Origin: Tenacibaculum larymnensis
Lineage (GTDB): Bacteria; Bacteroidota; Bacteroidia; Flavobacteriales; Flavobacteriaceae
DNA length: 64,000 nt
Assembly (NCBI RefSeq): GCF_028829235.1
Contig: NZ_JAIWJY010000002.1
Location: forward strand, 372,001-436,000
Reading direction: 5' to 3'
The notes under the pieces are model-generated. The model saw only the letters and a list, made by a program, of their open reading frames with translations, searched no databases and was not told where the DNA came from. This document shows, one piece after another, positions 50,543 through 58,788 of this stretch (its first letter is position 1; each line of letters starts with the position of its first letter). Made by a program: the position numbers and the translations under genes.

Positions 50543-51145
50543 ATGATTGTTCTAATAGCTCCAGAAAAAGACATTCCGAATGAAATTGAAATCCTTCAGC
50601 AATTATTTGAAGAAGGATTGGAATATTATCATTTCAGAAAACCTGACAAAAATTATGAAGAGCATGTAGCATATTTGAATCAGATAGATGAAAAGTACCA
50701 TGATAGAATAGTTACTCATTATTTTCATGAACTTATCAATGAATTCAACCTAAAAGGAATTCATTTTCAAGAACAAAAAAGAATTGATGCTTTAGAGAAT
50801 GGAAGTGAATATTTTATAGGATTAAATATGATAGGAAAAACAATGAGTAGCTCTTTTCATGAACCTTCAGCATTGGAAAATTGTGATATTGAGTTCGATT
50901 ATCATTTATTAAGTCCTGTTTTTTCATCCATTTCAAAGAAAGGTTATGAAGGAAGAGGATTTGATGTAAACCATATAGATAAAACGATTATAGGAATGGG
51001 AGGAATCAATACCGATACCATTCAAAAAACCTTAGAGTTAGGTTTTCAAGGTATTGGGGTTTTAGGAGGTGTATGGAATGCAGAGAATCCTGTTGAAAGC
51101 TTCAAAAAAATCAAACGATATTATGAAGAACTTAAGATGAAATAA
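50543..51145 (+). CDS. tenI: TenI/ThiE-like thiamine phosphate synthase family protein
   Basis: The 200-residue TIM-barrel protein has ThiE-like strands (MIVLIAPEKDIPN, YYHFRKPDKNYEEH, LKGIHFQEQK, SPVFSSISKKGYEG, IIGMGGINTDTI, GFQGIGVLGGVWN). It lacks the full set of ThiE residues found in the real thiE further down, so it may be the thiazole tautomerase TenI or a second, salvage-type synthase. Its place between thiC and thiD is usual for Bacteroidota. The function is inferred from position and fold. Confidence 0.75.
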   Translation: MIVLIAPEKDIPNEIEILQQLFEEGLEYYHFRKPDKNYEEHVAYLNQIDEKYHDRIVTHYFHELINEFNLKGIHFQEQKRIDALENGSEYFIGLNMIGKTMSSSFHEPSALENCDIEFDYHLLSPVFSSISKKGYEGRGFDVNHIDKTIIGMGGINTDTIQKTLELGFQGIGVLGGVWNAENPVESFKKIKRYYEELKMK

Positions 51146-51364
51146 ACTTTTAATCAAACTATATTGTATTAATAAAAGTAAAAATGTCATAGTCAAATCA
51201 AGTCATTAAAATCCACCGTAAGAAGTGTTGAAAATGAAAAGCTGTTTGAACGGAGTGAGTTCTTTTCATTTAACTTCGAGGATGAGATTTTATGAACGAA
51301 GAGGTGGCAAGACTAGATTTTTTTGTTTCTTTTTTCATCAAAGGAAAAAAGAAAGTATAGAAAC
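51146..51364 (+). repeat. Structured repeat-like insert between tenI and thiD
   Basis: CCACC (51213-51217) pairs with GGTGG (51303-51307) and encloses two hairpins, AAATGAAAAG / CTTTTCATTT (51232-51241 / 51262-51271) and CTTCG / CGAAG (51274-51278 / 51297-51301): a three-way junction. Ten bases later a T-rich tract precedes an 11-bp stem TTTCTTTTTTC / GAAAAAAGAAA (51326-51336 / 51344-51354). The insert has no ORF. The words around GAGGTGGCAAGACTAG resemble dispersed intergenic repeats in flavobacteria (recollection, not searched). Confidence 0.6.
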
Positions 51365-52120
51365 ATGAAACAACAACCATACATACTAACCATTGCAGGT
51401 CATGACCCGTCGGGAGGAGCAGGATTGACTTCTGATATAAAAACATTTGAAGCGCATGGTTTATATGGACTTTCGGTATGTACAGCAGTTACGGTTCAAA
51501 ATGATATCGATTTTAAAGAATGTGTTTGGATTGAAAAGGAAGTAATTATCAACCAAATTACAACTCTATTTGAACGTTTTGAAATATCAGTAGTAAAAAT
51601 AGGAATCATCCAGTCTTGGGAAGTATTATTAGAAGTCGTTCAAATTCTTAAAAAATGCAATCTATCCATAAAAATAGTTGTAGATCCTATTTTAAAAGCA
51701 AGTGCTGGATTTGATTTTCATTCCGAAGAGAATATAAAAGTGTTTGAAGAAGTATTGCAACACTGCGATTTTATCACTCCAAATTATGATGAAATCAAGG
51801 ATTTGTTTCCTGATAAATCCATTGAAGAAACGATTGAGTTTATTTCAGAGAAGACCAATATTTATTTAAAAGGAGGACATAGAGAAGATAAAAAAGGATG
51901 GGATGAAGTATATCATAGTAAGATAGTACAGTTGAATATTCCACCGAAAGCTACATCCATTTATGAAAAACACGGAAGCGGTTGTGTGTTGTCTTCCGCT
52001 TTAGCTTCAAACATAGCCAAACAACTTTCTTTAGAAGATGCTTGTATATATGCGAAATGGTATACAGAACAATTTTTAAATTCTAATAAAACGCTCTTAG
52101 GAGAGCACGATTATAAATGA
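51365..52120 (+). CDS. thiD: Hydroxymethylpyrimidine/phosphomethylpyrimidine kinase ThiD
   Basis: The protein has about 251 residues from the ATG at 51365 (MKQQPYILTIAGHDPSGGAG); a longer in-frame ATG at 51323 lies in the repeat-like insert and is unlikely. Ribokinase fold: AGHDPSGGAGLTSDIKTFEA substrate/ATP region, VDPILKASAG, ITPNYDEIKDLFP, LKGGHRE, and the anion-hole/catalytic HGSGCVLSSALAS. It phosphorylates HMP and HMP-P. It overlaps thiE by 4 bp (ATGA). Confidence 0.96.
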   Translation: MKQQPYILTIAGHDPSGGAGLTSDIKTFEAHGLYGLSVCTAVTVQNDIDFKECVWIEKEVIINQITTLFERFEISVVKIGIIQSWEVLLEVVQILKKCNLSIKIVVDPILKASAGFDFHSEENIKVFEEVLQHCDFITPNYDEIKDLFPDKSIEETIEFISEKTNIYLKGGHREDKKGWDEVYHSKIVQLNIPPKATSIYEKHGSGCVLSSALASNIAKQLSLEDACIYAKWYTEQFLNSNKTLLGEHDYK

Positions 52121-52767
52121 TAAGTAAATTACATTATATAACTCAAGGGAAAACTCCAGAAGAACATTTAGAAAATATTCAAAGGGCTTGCGCTTCTGGA
52201 GTAGAGTGGGTACAACTTAGATTAAAGAATCTGGATCCGAAAACTGTTTTAGAAACAGCACAAAAAGCGAGAGAAATTACGAGTCACTTTCAAACACGGT
52301 TAATTATAAACGATTACTACAAAGTAGCTAAAGAAGTCAATGCAGATGGAGTTCATTTAGGAAAAACCGATACATGTCCGTTAAAAGCTCGTGAGTATTT
52401 AGGGAAATGGTATTCCATTGGTGGGACTGCTAATACTTTAGAAGATTGTAAAATTCTATTAGAGAAAAAAGTAGATTATATTGGTTTGGGGCCTTTTCAA
52501 TTTACAGAAACTAAAAAGAATTTGAGTCCAGTTTTAGGAGCTGTCGGATATCAAGTAATTTTAGAAGCGTTAAATACAACTACTCCCATCATAGCTATTG
52601 GGGGAATTACTATAGAAAATGTACCTGAAATTATAAATACAGGAGTGTATGGTGTTGCTGTGTCAGGAGCGATTACTCAAAATTTTAACTCGATTTCTAC
52701 ATTTCATAAAATATTAAAAGCACCTAGTACCAACGAACAAGTGTATAAGTTAGGTGATAACAAATAG
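52117..52767 (+). CDS. thiE: Thiamine phosphate synthase ThiE
   Basis: The 216-residue TIM barrel has [70 protein letters not shown] and [14 protein letters not shown], the pattern of true ThiE. It joins HMP-PP and HET-P. It overlaps thiD by 4 bp, giving coupling, and lies 5 bp before thiG. Confidence 0.95.
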   Translation: MISKLHYITQGKTPEEHLENIQRACASGVEWVQLRLKNLDPKTVLETAQKAREITSHFQTRLIINDYYKVAKEVNADGVHLGKTDTCPLKAREYLGKWYSIGGTANTLEDCKILLEKKVDYIGLGPFQFTETKKNLSPVLGAVGYQVILEALNTTTPIIAIGGITIENVPEIINTGVYGVAVSGAITQNFNSISTFHKILKAPSTNEQVYKLGDNK

Positions 52768-52772
52768 TAAAA

Positions 52773-53543
52773 ATGAACACAAAATTAACAATAGCCGATA
52801 AAATATTTACCTCTCGATTATTTACAGGAACAGGAAAATTCAGTTCTTCTGAATTAATGAGAGAAGCTTTGTTAGCTTCAGAAAGTGAATTGATAACAGT
52901 TGCTTTAAAAAGAGTAGATGTTCAAAATGAAGAAGATGATATTTTATCGCATTTAAATCACTCAAGAATCAATTTGTTACCAAATACTTCGGGAGTACGT
53001 ACAGCAAAGGAAGCTGTTTTTGCCGCAGAGTTATCTAGAGAAGCTTTGGAAACAAATTGGGTGAAGTTAGAAATACATCCAGATCCGAGGTATTTATTAC
53101 CTGATCCTATTGAAACTTTAAAAGCGGCAGAAGAGTTAGTAAAAAAAGGGTTTGTGGTAATGCCTTATATACATGCTGACCCAGTTTTATGCAAACGATT
53201 AGAAGAAGTAGGAACGCAATGTGTGATGCCTTTAGGAGCTCCTATTGGAAGTAACAAAGGATTAAAAACGTTGGAGTTTTTAGAAATTATTATTGAGCAA
53301 TCAAATGTTCCAGTAGTAGTAGATGCTGGTATTGGAGCGCCTTCTCATGCAGCGTATGCTATGGAATTAGGAGCCGATGCTGTTTTGGTAAATACCGCTA
53401 TTGCCGTCTCACAAAATCCAGTAGCCATGGCACAAGCTTTTAAAAAGGCAGTAGAAGCAGGAAGAATGGCGTACGAAGCAAAACTAGCACCTGTAAGAAC
53501 ACAAGCAGAAGCAAGTAGTCCGTTAACGAGTTTTTTAAGTTAG
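52773..53543 (+). CDS. thiG: Thiazole synthase ThiG
   Basis: The 256-residue TIM barrel has the Schiff-base lysine in [13 protein letters not shown], and [45 protein letters not shown] and [20 protein letters not shown]. With ThiS-thiocarboxylate and dehydroglycine it makes the thiazole phosphate carboxylate from deoxyxylulose 5-phosphate. It is 22 bp before thiH. Confidence 0.97.
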   Translation: MNTKLTIADKIFTSRLFTGTGKFSSSELMREALLASESELITVALKRVDVQNEEDDILSHLNHSRINLLPNTSGVRTAKEAVFAAELSREALETNWVKLEIHPDPRYLLPDPIETLKAAEELVKKGFVVMPYIHADPVLCKRLEEVGTQCVMPLGAPIGSNKGLKTLEFLEIIIEQSNVPVVVDAGIGAPSHAAYAMELGADAVLVNTAIAVSQNPVAMAQAFKKAVEAGRMAYEAKLAPVRTQAEASSPLTSFLS

Positions 53544-53565
53544 CTAATAAAACTAACAATATATT

Positions 53566-54675
53566 ATGAGTAGTTTCAAAACAGTATTCAATCAATACAA
53601 TTGGGATGATACGTTGCAAAGCATTTTTAATAAAACAGCTGCAGATGTAGAAAATGCTTTATCAAAGAATAAACTTGATTTGGAAGATTTTAAAGCGCTC
53701 ATTTCACCTGCAGCAAAACCTTTTTTAGAACAGATGGCTCAAAAAAGTCGTATGTTGACTAAAAAGCGCTTTGGAAATACCATTCAAATGTATGCTCCGA
53801 TGTATTTGAGTAACGAATGTCAGAATATATGTACCTATTGCGGATTCAGTTTTACAAACAAAATTCCGAGGAGAACTTTAACTGATGCCGAAATACTGAA
53901 AGAGGTTGCTTTTTTAAAAGCGAAAGGGTACGATCATATTTTATTAGTAACAGGTGAAGCCAATAGAACAGTTGGAGTCGATTATATTAAAAATGCAATT
54001 GAATTGATTCGTTCTCAATTTTCAAATATTACCATAGAAGTGCAACCTTTAGATCAGGATGAATACGAATTGTTGATTGAAAGCGGATTATATGCAGTAT
54101 TAGTATATCAAGAAACCTACCATCAGGAAGAATATAAAAAGCATCATCCGAAGGGAAAAAAATCAAACTTTGAATACCGTTTGGAAACTCCTGATAGATT
54201 AGGAAAAGCAGGAATTCATAAAATTGGTTTAGGAGCTTTATTCGGATTGGAAGACTGGCGTGCTGATAGCTTTTTTACTGCATTACACTTAAAATATTTA
54301 CAGAAAACTTATTGGAAAACGAAGTATTCCATTTCATTTCCACGATTAAGACCACATTCAGGAGGATTAGAACCCAAGGTTGAAATGACGGATACTGATT
54401 TGGTGCAATTAATCTGTGCGTTTAGACTATTAGATGAAGATGTAGAGCTGTCAATGTCTACCCGAGAAAGCGAAGTTTTTAGGAATAATATTGTTAATTT
54501 AGGGGCAACCTCAATGAGTGCAGAATCGAAAACAAATCCAGGAGGGTATAGTGTTGAGCCACAGTCGTTAGAGCAGTTTGAAATTTCAGATGAACGAAGT
54601 ACTGAAGAAATTGTAGCAATGTTAAAAGGTCAAGGATTGGAAGTAGTTTGGAAAGATTGGGAGCAGTTTGGGTAG
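53566..54675 (+). CDS. thiH: 2-iminoacetate synthase ThiH
   Basis: The 369-residue radical-SAM enzyme has the cluster motif CQNICTYCGFS (about 85-95), LKYLQKTYWKTKYSISFPRLRP and STRESEVFRNNIVNLG-type C-terminal blocks. It cleaves tyrosine to p-cresol and dehydroglycine for ThiG, the oxygen-independent route, so no ThiO is expected. It is followed by a repeat-like insert before thiF. Confidence 0.97.
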   Translation: MSSFKTVFNQYNWDDTLQSIFNKTAADVENALSKNKLDLEDFKALISPAAKPFLEQMAQKSRMLTKKRFGNTIQMYAPMYLSNECQNICTYCGFSFTNKIPRRTLTDAEILKEVAFLKAKGYDHILLVTGEANRTVGVDYIKNAIELIRSQFSNITIEVQPLDQDEYELLIESGLYAVLVYQETYHQEEYKKHHPKGKKSNFEYRLETPDRLGKAGIHKIGLGALFGLEDWRADSFFTALHLKYLQKTYWKTKYSISFPRLRPHSGGLEPKVEMTDTDLVQLICAFRLLDEDVELSMSTRESEVFRNNIVNLGATSMSAESKTNPGGYSVEPQSLEQFEISDERSTEEIVAMLKGQGLEVVWKDWEQFG

Positions 54676-54745
54676 ATTGGCTTTTAGCTGTTAGCACTTT
54701 GTTTTTTGAGGGAATGATTAAGATTGAAAAACAAATAAAAAAGCT

Positions 54746-54969
54746 ATGAGAAATTATCGAAAGTTTGAAGTGTGGAAAAAATCACATGAACTAGCATTAA
54801 AAGTGTACGAGTTAACTAAAAGCTTTCCTAAAGAAGAAATATATGGAATAACCTCACAATTAAGAAGAGCTTCATTAATTTGTCGTACGAAAATCATGAA
54901 AATTTAAATAGAGAAATAATTTCAATAAGAAAAATGTTGAATGTATTACACTCAAGGTTAAGAAAATAA
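54746..54969 (+). pseudogene. Decayed four-helix-bundle (S23-like) protein gene
   Basis: From the ATG at 54746 the sequence reads MRNYRKFEVWKKSHELALKV, then YELTKSFPKEEIYGITSQLRR-type start of the family, but the frame breaks after RASLICR and stops at 54905-54907. In another frame the next bases give ENLNREIISIRKMLNVLHSR and a stop at 54967-54969, the usual family C-terminus. So about 45 N-terminal and 25 C-terminal residues of a protein of about 120 remain, with the middle deleted and the frame shifted. The family (also found in 23S rRNA intervening sequences) has no settled function. Confidence 0.8.
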
Positions 54970-55017
54970 AGTTGTAAATTAAATACTAATAGCCAAAAGC
55001 GAATAGCTAACAACCAA

Positions 55018-56070
55018 ATGCTAACAAACGAAGAACAAAAACAATACAATCGTCATTTAATTCTCGATAAAATAGGAGAAGAAGGGCAACTAAAATTAAA
55101 ACAAGCCAAGGTATTAGTAATAGGAGCAGGTGGACTGGGTTGTCCTGTACTACAATATTTAACGGCTGCTGGTGTCGGAACGATTGGAATTATAGATGAT
55201 GATGTAGTAGATCAAAGTAATTTACAACGTCAGGTTTTATATACGATAGATGATATTGGAAAGTCAAAAGCACAAACAGCTGCAAATCGTTTGTCAAAAT
55301 TAAATCCGTTTGTTCAGTTTCATGTTTATCAAGAGAAATTGACCAATCAGAATGCTATTTCTTTATTTGATAAATATGATGTAATTGTAGATGGGAGTGA
55401 TAATTTTGCCACTCGTTATTTAACCAACGATGCAGTGGTACTCACTCAAAAACCATTGGTATATGGAGCCATTTTTAAATTTGAAGGACAAGTAAGCGTA
55501 TTCAATTATCAAGGAAGTGCTACGTATCGATGTTTGTATCCAACACCACCCAAGCCTGAAGAATCACCCAATTGTTCCGAAATTGGTGTTATAGGGGTGT
55601 TACCTGGAATTATAGGAAGTTTACAAGCCAATGAAACTATTAAGATTATTTGTGGAATAGGAGAAGTGTTAGCTAATAAATTATTGATGTATGATACCTT
55701 AAGCATGCGTCAAATGGTATTGAAATTTGAAAAGACCGATAAAGCTGAGGTTACTGAGTTAAATCATGATTATGAGTTTTTTTGTGGAATAAAAGCAGCT
55801 ACCCGCGAAATAACTTTGGAAGAACTACAAGATAATAAGTCAGCATATAATCTATTAGATGTTCGCGAAGATTGGGAACGAGAGCAACATCATATAGGCG
55901 GACAACATATTCCGTTAGGTGAGCTTGCTCAACGGTACCAAGAAATAGCAACAGACAAACCTGTAGTGGTTTATTGCAAATCAGGAGTACGAAGCCGACG
56001 AGCGATTGAATTTCTTGAAGAACATTATAATACAATCACGTTTTTAAACTTAAAAAAGGGACTAGGTTAA
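55018..56070 (+). CDS. thiF: ThiF/MoeB-type adenylyltransferase fused to a rhodanese domain
   Basis: The 350-residue protein's E1-like domain (about 1-245) has the ATP loop VIGAGGLGCPVLQYL, the Arg finger QYNRHL, SNLQRQVLY, DGSDNFATRYL and NCSEIGVIGVLPG (the Cys of the E1 family). The C-terminal rhodanese domain (about 260-350) has active-site CKSGVRSRRA. It activates the ThiS C-terminus and may also carry sulfur. Only one of the four usual zinc cysteines is left (TYRCLY; no second CxxC pair). It is the last thi gene, 342 bp after thiH. Confidence 0.93.
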   Translation: MLTNEEQKQYNRHLILDKIGEEGQLKLKQAKVLVIGAGGLGCPVLQYLTAAGVGTIGIIDDDVVDQSNLQRQVLYTIDDIGKSKAQTAANRLSKLNPFVQFHVYQEKLTNQNAISLFDKYDVIVDGSDNFATRYLTNDAVVLTQKPLVYGAIFKFEGQVSVFNYQGSATYRCLYPTPPKPEESPNCSEIGVIGVLPGIIGSLQANETIKIICGIGEVLANKLLMYDTLSMRQMVLKFEKTDKAEVTELNHDYEFFCGIKAATREITLEELQDNKSAYNLLDVREDWEREQHHIGGQHIPLGELAQRYQEIATDKPVVVYCKSGVRSRRAIEFLEEHYNTITFLNLKKGLG

Positions 56071-56158
56071 TAGTTTATTAAATCTAAAAGTACGAAAACA
56101 AATACTTTCCTATTTCTATACTATGAAGAGTACTTGATTAAAAAATTAAGAAAGGATG

Positions 56159-56503
56159 CTACGCAATCTTTGTCCCATTTTTAACACTACGTTCAGCAGT
56201 TAATAAAGTTACCTCTTTATCATCTCCTAAGCCACCTAATACCAAGCATTCGCTCATCATATTTGCAATTTGTTTTTTTGGAAAGTTTACCACAGCAACC
56301 ACTTGTTTTCCTATTAAATCTTCAGGTTGATACAGTTTAGTAATCTGAGCTGAGGTTTTTTTAATTCCGTAGTCGCCAAAATCTACTTGCATTTTATAAG
56401 CAGGATTTTTCACTTCTTTAAAAATTTCGGCAGAAATAATGGTACCAATACGCATTTCTACTTTTGCAAAATCGTTCCAAGTTAAATTGTTATTGTCTTC
56501 CAT
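56159..56503 (-). CDS. csaA: tRNA-binding-domain protein CsaA
   Basis: The 114-residue OB-fold protein has LTWNDFAKVEMRIGTIISAE, YKMQVDFGDYGIKKTSAQIT, GKQVVAVVNFPKKQIANMMSE and LVLGGLGDD, as in B. subtilis CsaA and the tRNA-binding domain of MetRS. CsaA is described as an export-related chaperone with tRNA-binding ability. It lies 3 bp after meaB (minus) and is probably co-transcribed with it. Confidence 0.92.
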   Translation of the reverse strand: MEDNNNLTWNDFAKVEMRIGTIISAEIFKEVKNPAYKMQVDFGDYGIKKTSAQITKLYQPEDLIGKQVVAVVNFPKKQIANMMSECLVLGGLGDDKEVTLLTAERSVKNGTKIA

Positions 56504-56506
56504 AGT

Positions 56507-57580
56507 TTAGTTATTTTCTAGTAATCTTTTTGCAGCAGTAAATGGAGTGGTTTTCCCATTTTCCAGTTTAGTAACTTCCTGCTGTAAGCGTTCTTTAATT
56601 TTTGGATTATTGTAAAAGTTATTTTTTAATTGTTGATTGATGGTTTCTAACAACCAATAGTTATTTTGTTCATTTCTTTTCTGCTGAAAGTAACCAGATT
56701 TTTTTACTAAGTTCATGTACTCTTCAATCATAGCGTAAATAGCATCAATTCCTTGATGATGTAGCGCACTTGCTAATAAAACTTTAGGTTGCCAGCCGCT
56801 TTCTTTAGCAGGGTATAAGTGTAAGGCTCTATTGAATTCTACTTTCGCTAGTTTAGCATTTTTCTCGTTACCACTATCAGCTTTATTAATCACAATAGCA
56901 TCAGCCATTTCAATAATTCCACGTTTAATACCTTGTAATTCGTCACCAGCTCCAGCCAATTTCAATAATAAAAAGAAATCGGTCATAGAATGTACAGCAG
57001 TTTCCGACTGTCCCACACCCACCGTTTCAATAATAATAGTATCAAAACCAGCAGCTTCACATAAAATAATACTCTCACGTGTTTTTTGAGCAACACCACC
57101 CAACGAAGTTCCAGAAGGAGAAGGACGAATAAAAGCGTTCTCATCGGTTACTAACTCTTCCATACGTGTTTTATCTCCTAAAATACTTCCTTTGTTAACA
57201 GAACTACTCGGGTCTACAGCTAAAACAGCAACTTTTTTACCTAACGAAGTTAAATGCTTACCAAAAGATTCAATAAAAGTACTTTTTCCTACACCAGGAA
57301 CACCTGTAATTCCAATTCTAACCGATTTATTGGCATGAGGTAAACAAGCTTCTAAAATTTCATTAGCTTGTTGTTGGTGTTTTGGATTGGTACTTTCTAC
57401 TAACGTAATAGCTCTACTTAAAAAAGGAATATTTCCAGCTATTATTTGAGTAACAAAATCTTCGGTTGAGGTAGTTTTTCTTCTATTACGCTTTATTTTT
57501 TCTGCAGATGATTTACTAGTGGTTTCAGGCTGGGAAACCCCGTCTTTTTCAGAGAGTGCAGATGTGTCTTTATTGGTCAT
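56507..57580 (-). CDS. meaB: Methylmalonyl-CoA mutase-associated GTPase MeaB (ArgK)
   Basis: The 357-residue G3E-type GTPase has P-loop GVPGVGKST (93-101), AVDPSSSVNKGSILGDKTRM, the Mg-binding ETVGVGQSE and the base-recognition NKADSG. It guards and reloads adenosylcobalamin-dependent methylmalonyl-CoA mutase. The mutase genes are not in the window. The first 40 residues are a disordered Ser/Lys-rich extension. It forms a unit with csaA. Confidence 0.93.
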   Translation of the reverse strand: MTNKDTSALSEKDGVSQPETTSKSSAEKIKRNRRKTTSTEDFVTQIIAGNIPFLSRAITLVESTNPKHQQQANEILEACLPHANKSVRIGITGVPGVGKSTFIESFGKHLTSLGKKVAVLAVDPSSSVNKGSILGDKTRMEELVTDENAFIRPSPSGTSLGGVAQKTRESIILCEAAGFDTIIIETVGVGQSETAVHSMTDFFLLLKLAGAGDELQGIKRGIIEMADAIVINKADSGNEKNAKLAKVEFNRALHLYPAKESGWQPKVLLASALHHQGIDAIYAMIEEYMNLVKKSGYFQQKRNEQNNYWLLETINQQLKNNFYNNPKIKERLQQEVTKLENGKTTPFTAAKRLLENN

Positions 57581-57680
57581 TATGTAGGTAAAACAAAATA
57601 ATAACGTAAATTTAGAAATAAAAATGCAGGAAAATGCAACACGAAGGAAAAAGTGTCGTATTTAGGGTAAGAAATCAATA

Positions 57681-58229
57681 ATGAAATCAACCAAACAGAT
57701 ACATCAACCGGTAATAGATGCCTGTAAAAACAATGATGCAAAAGCACAAATGCAATTATATGATTTGTATTGTGATGCTATGTATACAGTGGCATTACGT
57801 TACGTGAAAGATTCATTTATAGCGGAAGATGTTATGCAAGAGGCATTTATAAAAGCATTTAAAAATATTGATTCATATAAAGATGGAGTAGCCTTTGGTG
57901 CTTGGTTAAAAAGAATTGTTATCAATCAAAGTATTGATTATTTAAAAAAGAAGAAACTAGAATTGGTTTCTATTAACGAAGAGATTACCACAGTAGCAGA
58001 AGATGATAATTGGAATGTAGCTTCTACGATATCGTATCAAGATATTGTAAACTGTATTCAGCAATTAAAAGAAAAATATAGAGTTGTGTTAACCCTGTTT
58101 TTGTTAGAGGGGTATGATCATGGAGAGATTTCGCAAATATTAGGAATTTCTGAAGTGAGTTCAAGAACACATTTATTAAGAGGAAAAAGACAAGTGCAAG
58201 AACAATTAAAAGCAGTACATCATGTCTAA
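57681..58229 (+). CDS. ECF RNA polymerase sigma factor
   Basis: The 182-residue sigma-70 family protein has region 2 (about 20-90: YDLYCDAMYTVALRYVKD, DVMQEAFIKAFKNIDSYKDG) and region 4 (about 125-175: LFLLEGYDHGEISQILGISE, SSRTHLLRGKRQVQEQL). It directs RNA polymerase to a small regulon, most likely including its own operon. It overlaps the next gene by 8 bp, and that gene encodes a one-span membrane protein, the usual sigma/anti-sigma order. Signal and target genes are unknown. Confidence 0.92.
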   Translation: MKSTKQIHQPVIDACKNNDAKAQMQLYDLYCDAMYTVALRYVKDSFIAEDVMQEAFIKAFKNIDSYKDGVAFGAWLKRIVINQSIDYLKKKKLELVSINEEITTVAEDDNWNVASTISYQDIVNCIQQLKEKYRVVLTLFLLEGYDHGEISQILGISEVSSRTHLLRGKRQVQEQLKAVHHV

Positions 58230-58788
58230 AGATATTAGAGAAATACTAAAAAAAAATGTTGAAAACACGGAGAGGTTATCAATAAATCACAGACAGCGTT
58301 TTCAACAAAAGTTGATGGATGAATTGCACGAAAAGCCATCAACAAAAAAATCATATCAATGGTTGTATATAGCAGCATCTATTGTGTTGTTGGTGAGTTT
58401 GGGAATTCAGTTTTATCCAACAAATACTGTAGATCCAATAATAACTGAGCTTCCAAAAGAAACTCAAAATCAAATTAGTTTAGGAGCAATTTCACCTGAA
58501 TTAAAAACAGTAGAAGATTATTATGTAAACACCATTAATTACGAATTAAGTCAGTTAGAATTAACTGACGATAATAAAGAACTTTTTGATGGTTATTTGA
58601 ACAAAATAGGAGAATTAACCAAAGAATATAAATCGTTAACCGAAGAGCTCAATACAAAAGGAATTAACGACGATACTATCAATGCATTGATTGGAAACCT
58701 GCAATTACGTTTACAGCTGTTAAAACGTATGCAAAAACAATTACAAGAATTTAAAAATCCAACTCAAAATGACATTCAAACAATTTAA
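58222..58788 (+). CDS. Putative membrane anti-sigma factor
   Basis: The 188-residue protein has a short cytoplasmic part (about 1-45), one membrane span (WLYIAASIVLLVSLGIQFYP, about 46-65) and a mostly helical periplasmic part (about 75-188, rich in Leu/Glu/Asn with heptad character). It overlaps the sigma gene by 8 bp and the next gene by 20 bp. It lacks the zinc HxxxCxxC motif of classical ZAS anti-sigmas. The role is inferred from gene order and topology. Confidence 0.7.
   Translation: MSKDIREILKKNVENTERLSINHRQRFQQKLMDELHEKPSTKKSYQWLYIAASIVLLVSLGIQFYPTNTVDPIITELPKETQNQISLGAISPELKTVEDYYVNTINYELSQLELTDDNKELFDGYLNKIGELTKEYKSLTEELNTKGINDDTINALIGNLQLRLQLLKRMQKQLQEFKNPTQNDIQTI

Noticed and set aside
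51323..51364. N-terminal extension of thiD (MFLFSSKEKRKYRN)
   Set aside because: It lies in the hairpin of the repeat-like insert and is not found in the ThiD family; the ATG at 51365 gives the standard start.
50483..54969. CRISPR-like interpretation of the repeated palindromes in the thiamine operon
   Set aside because: The three elements differ in sequence and spacing, with no spacer pattern and no cas genes.
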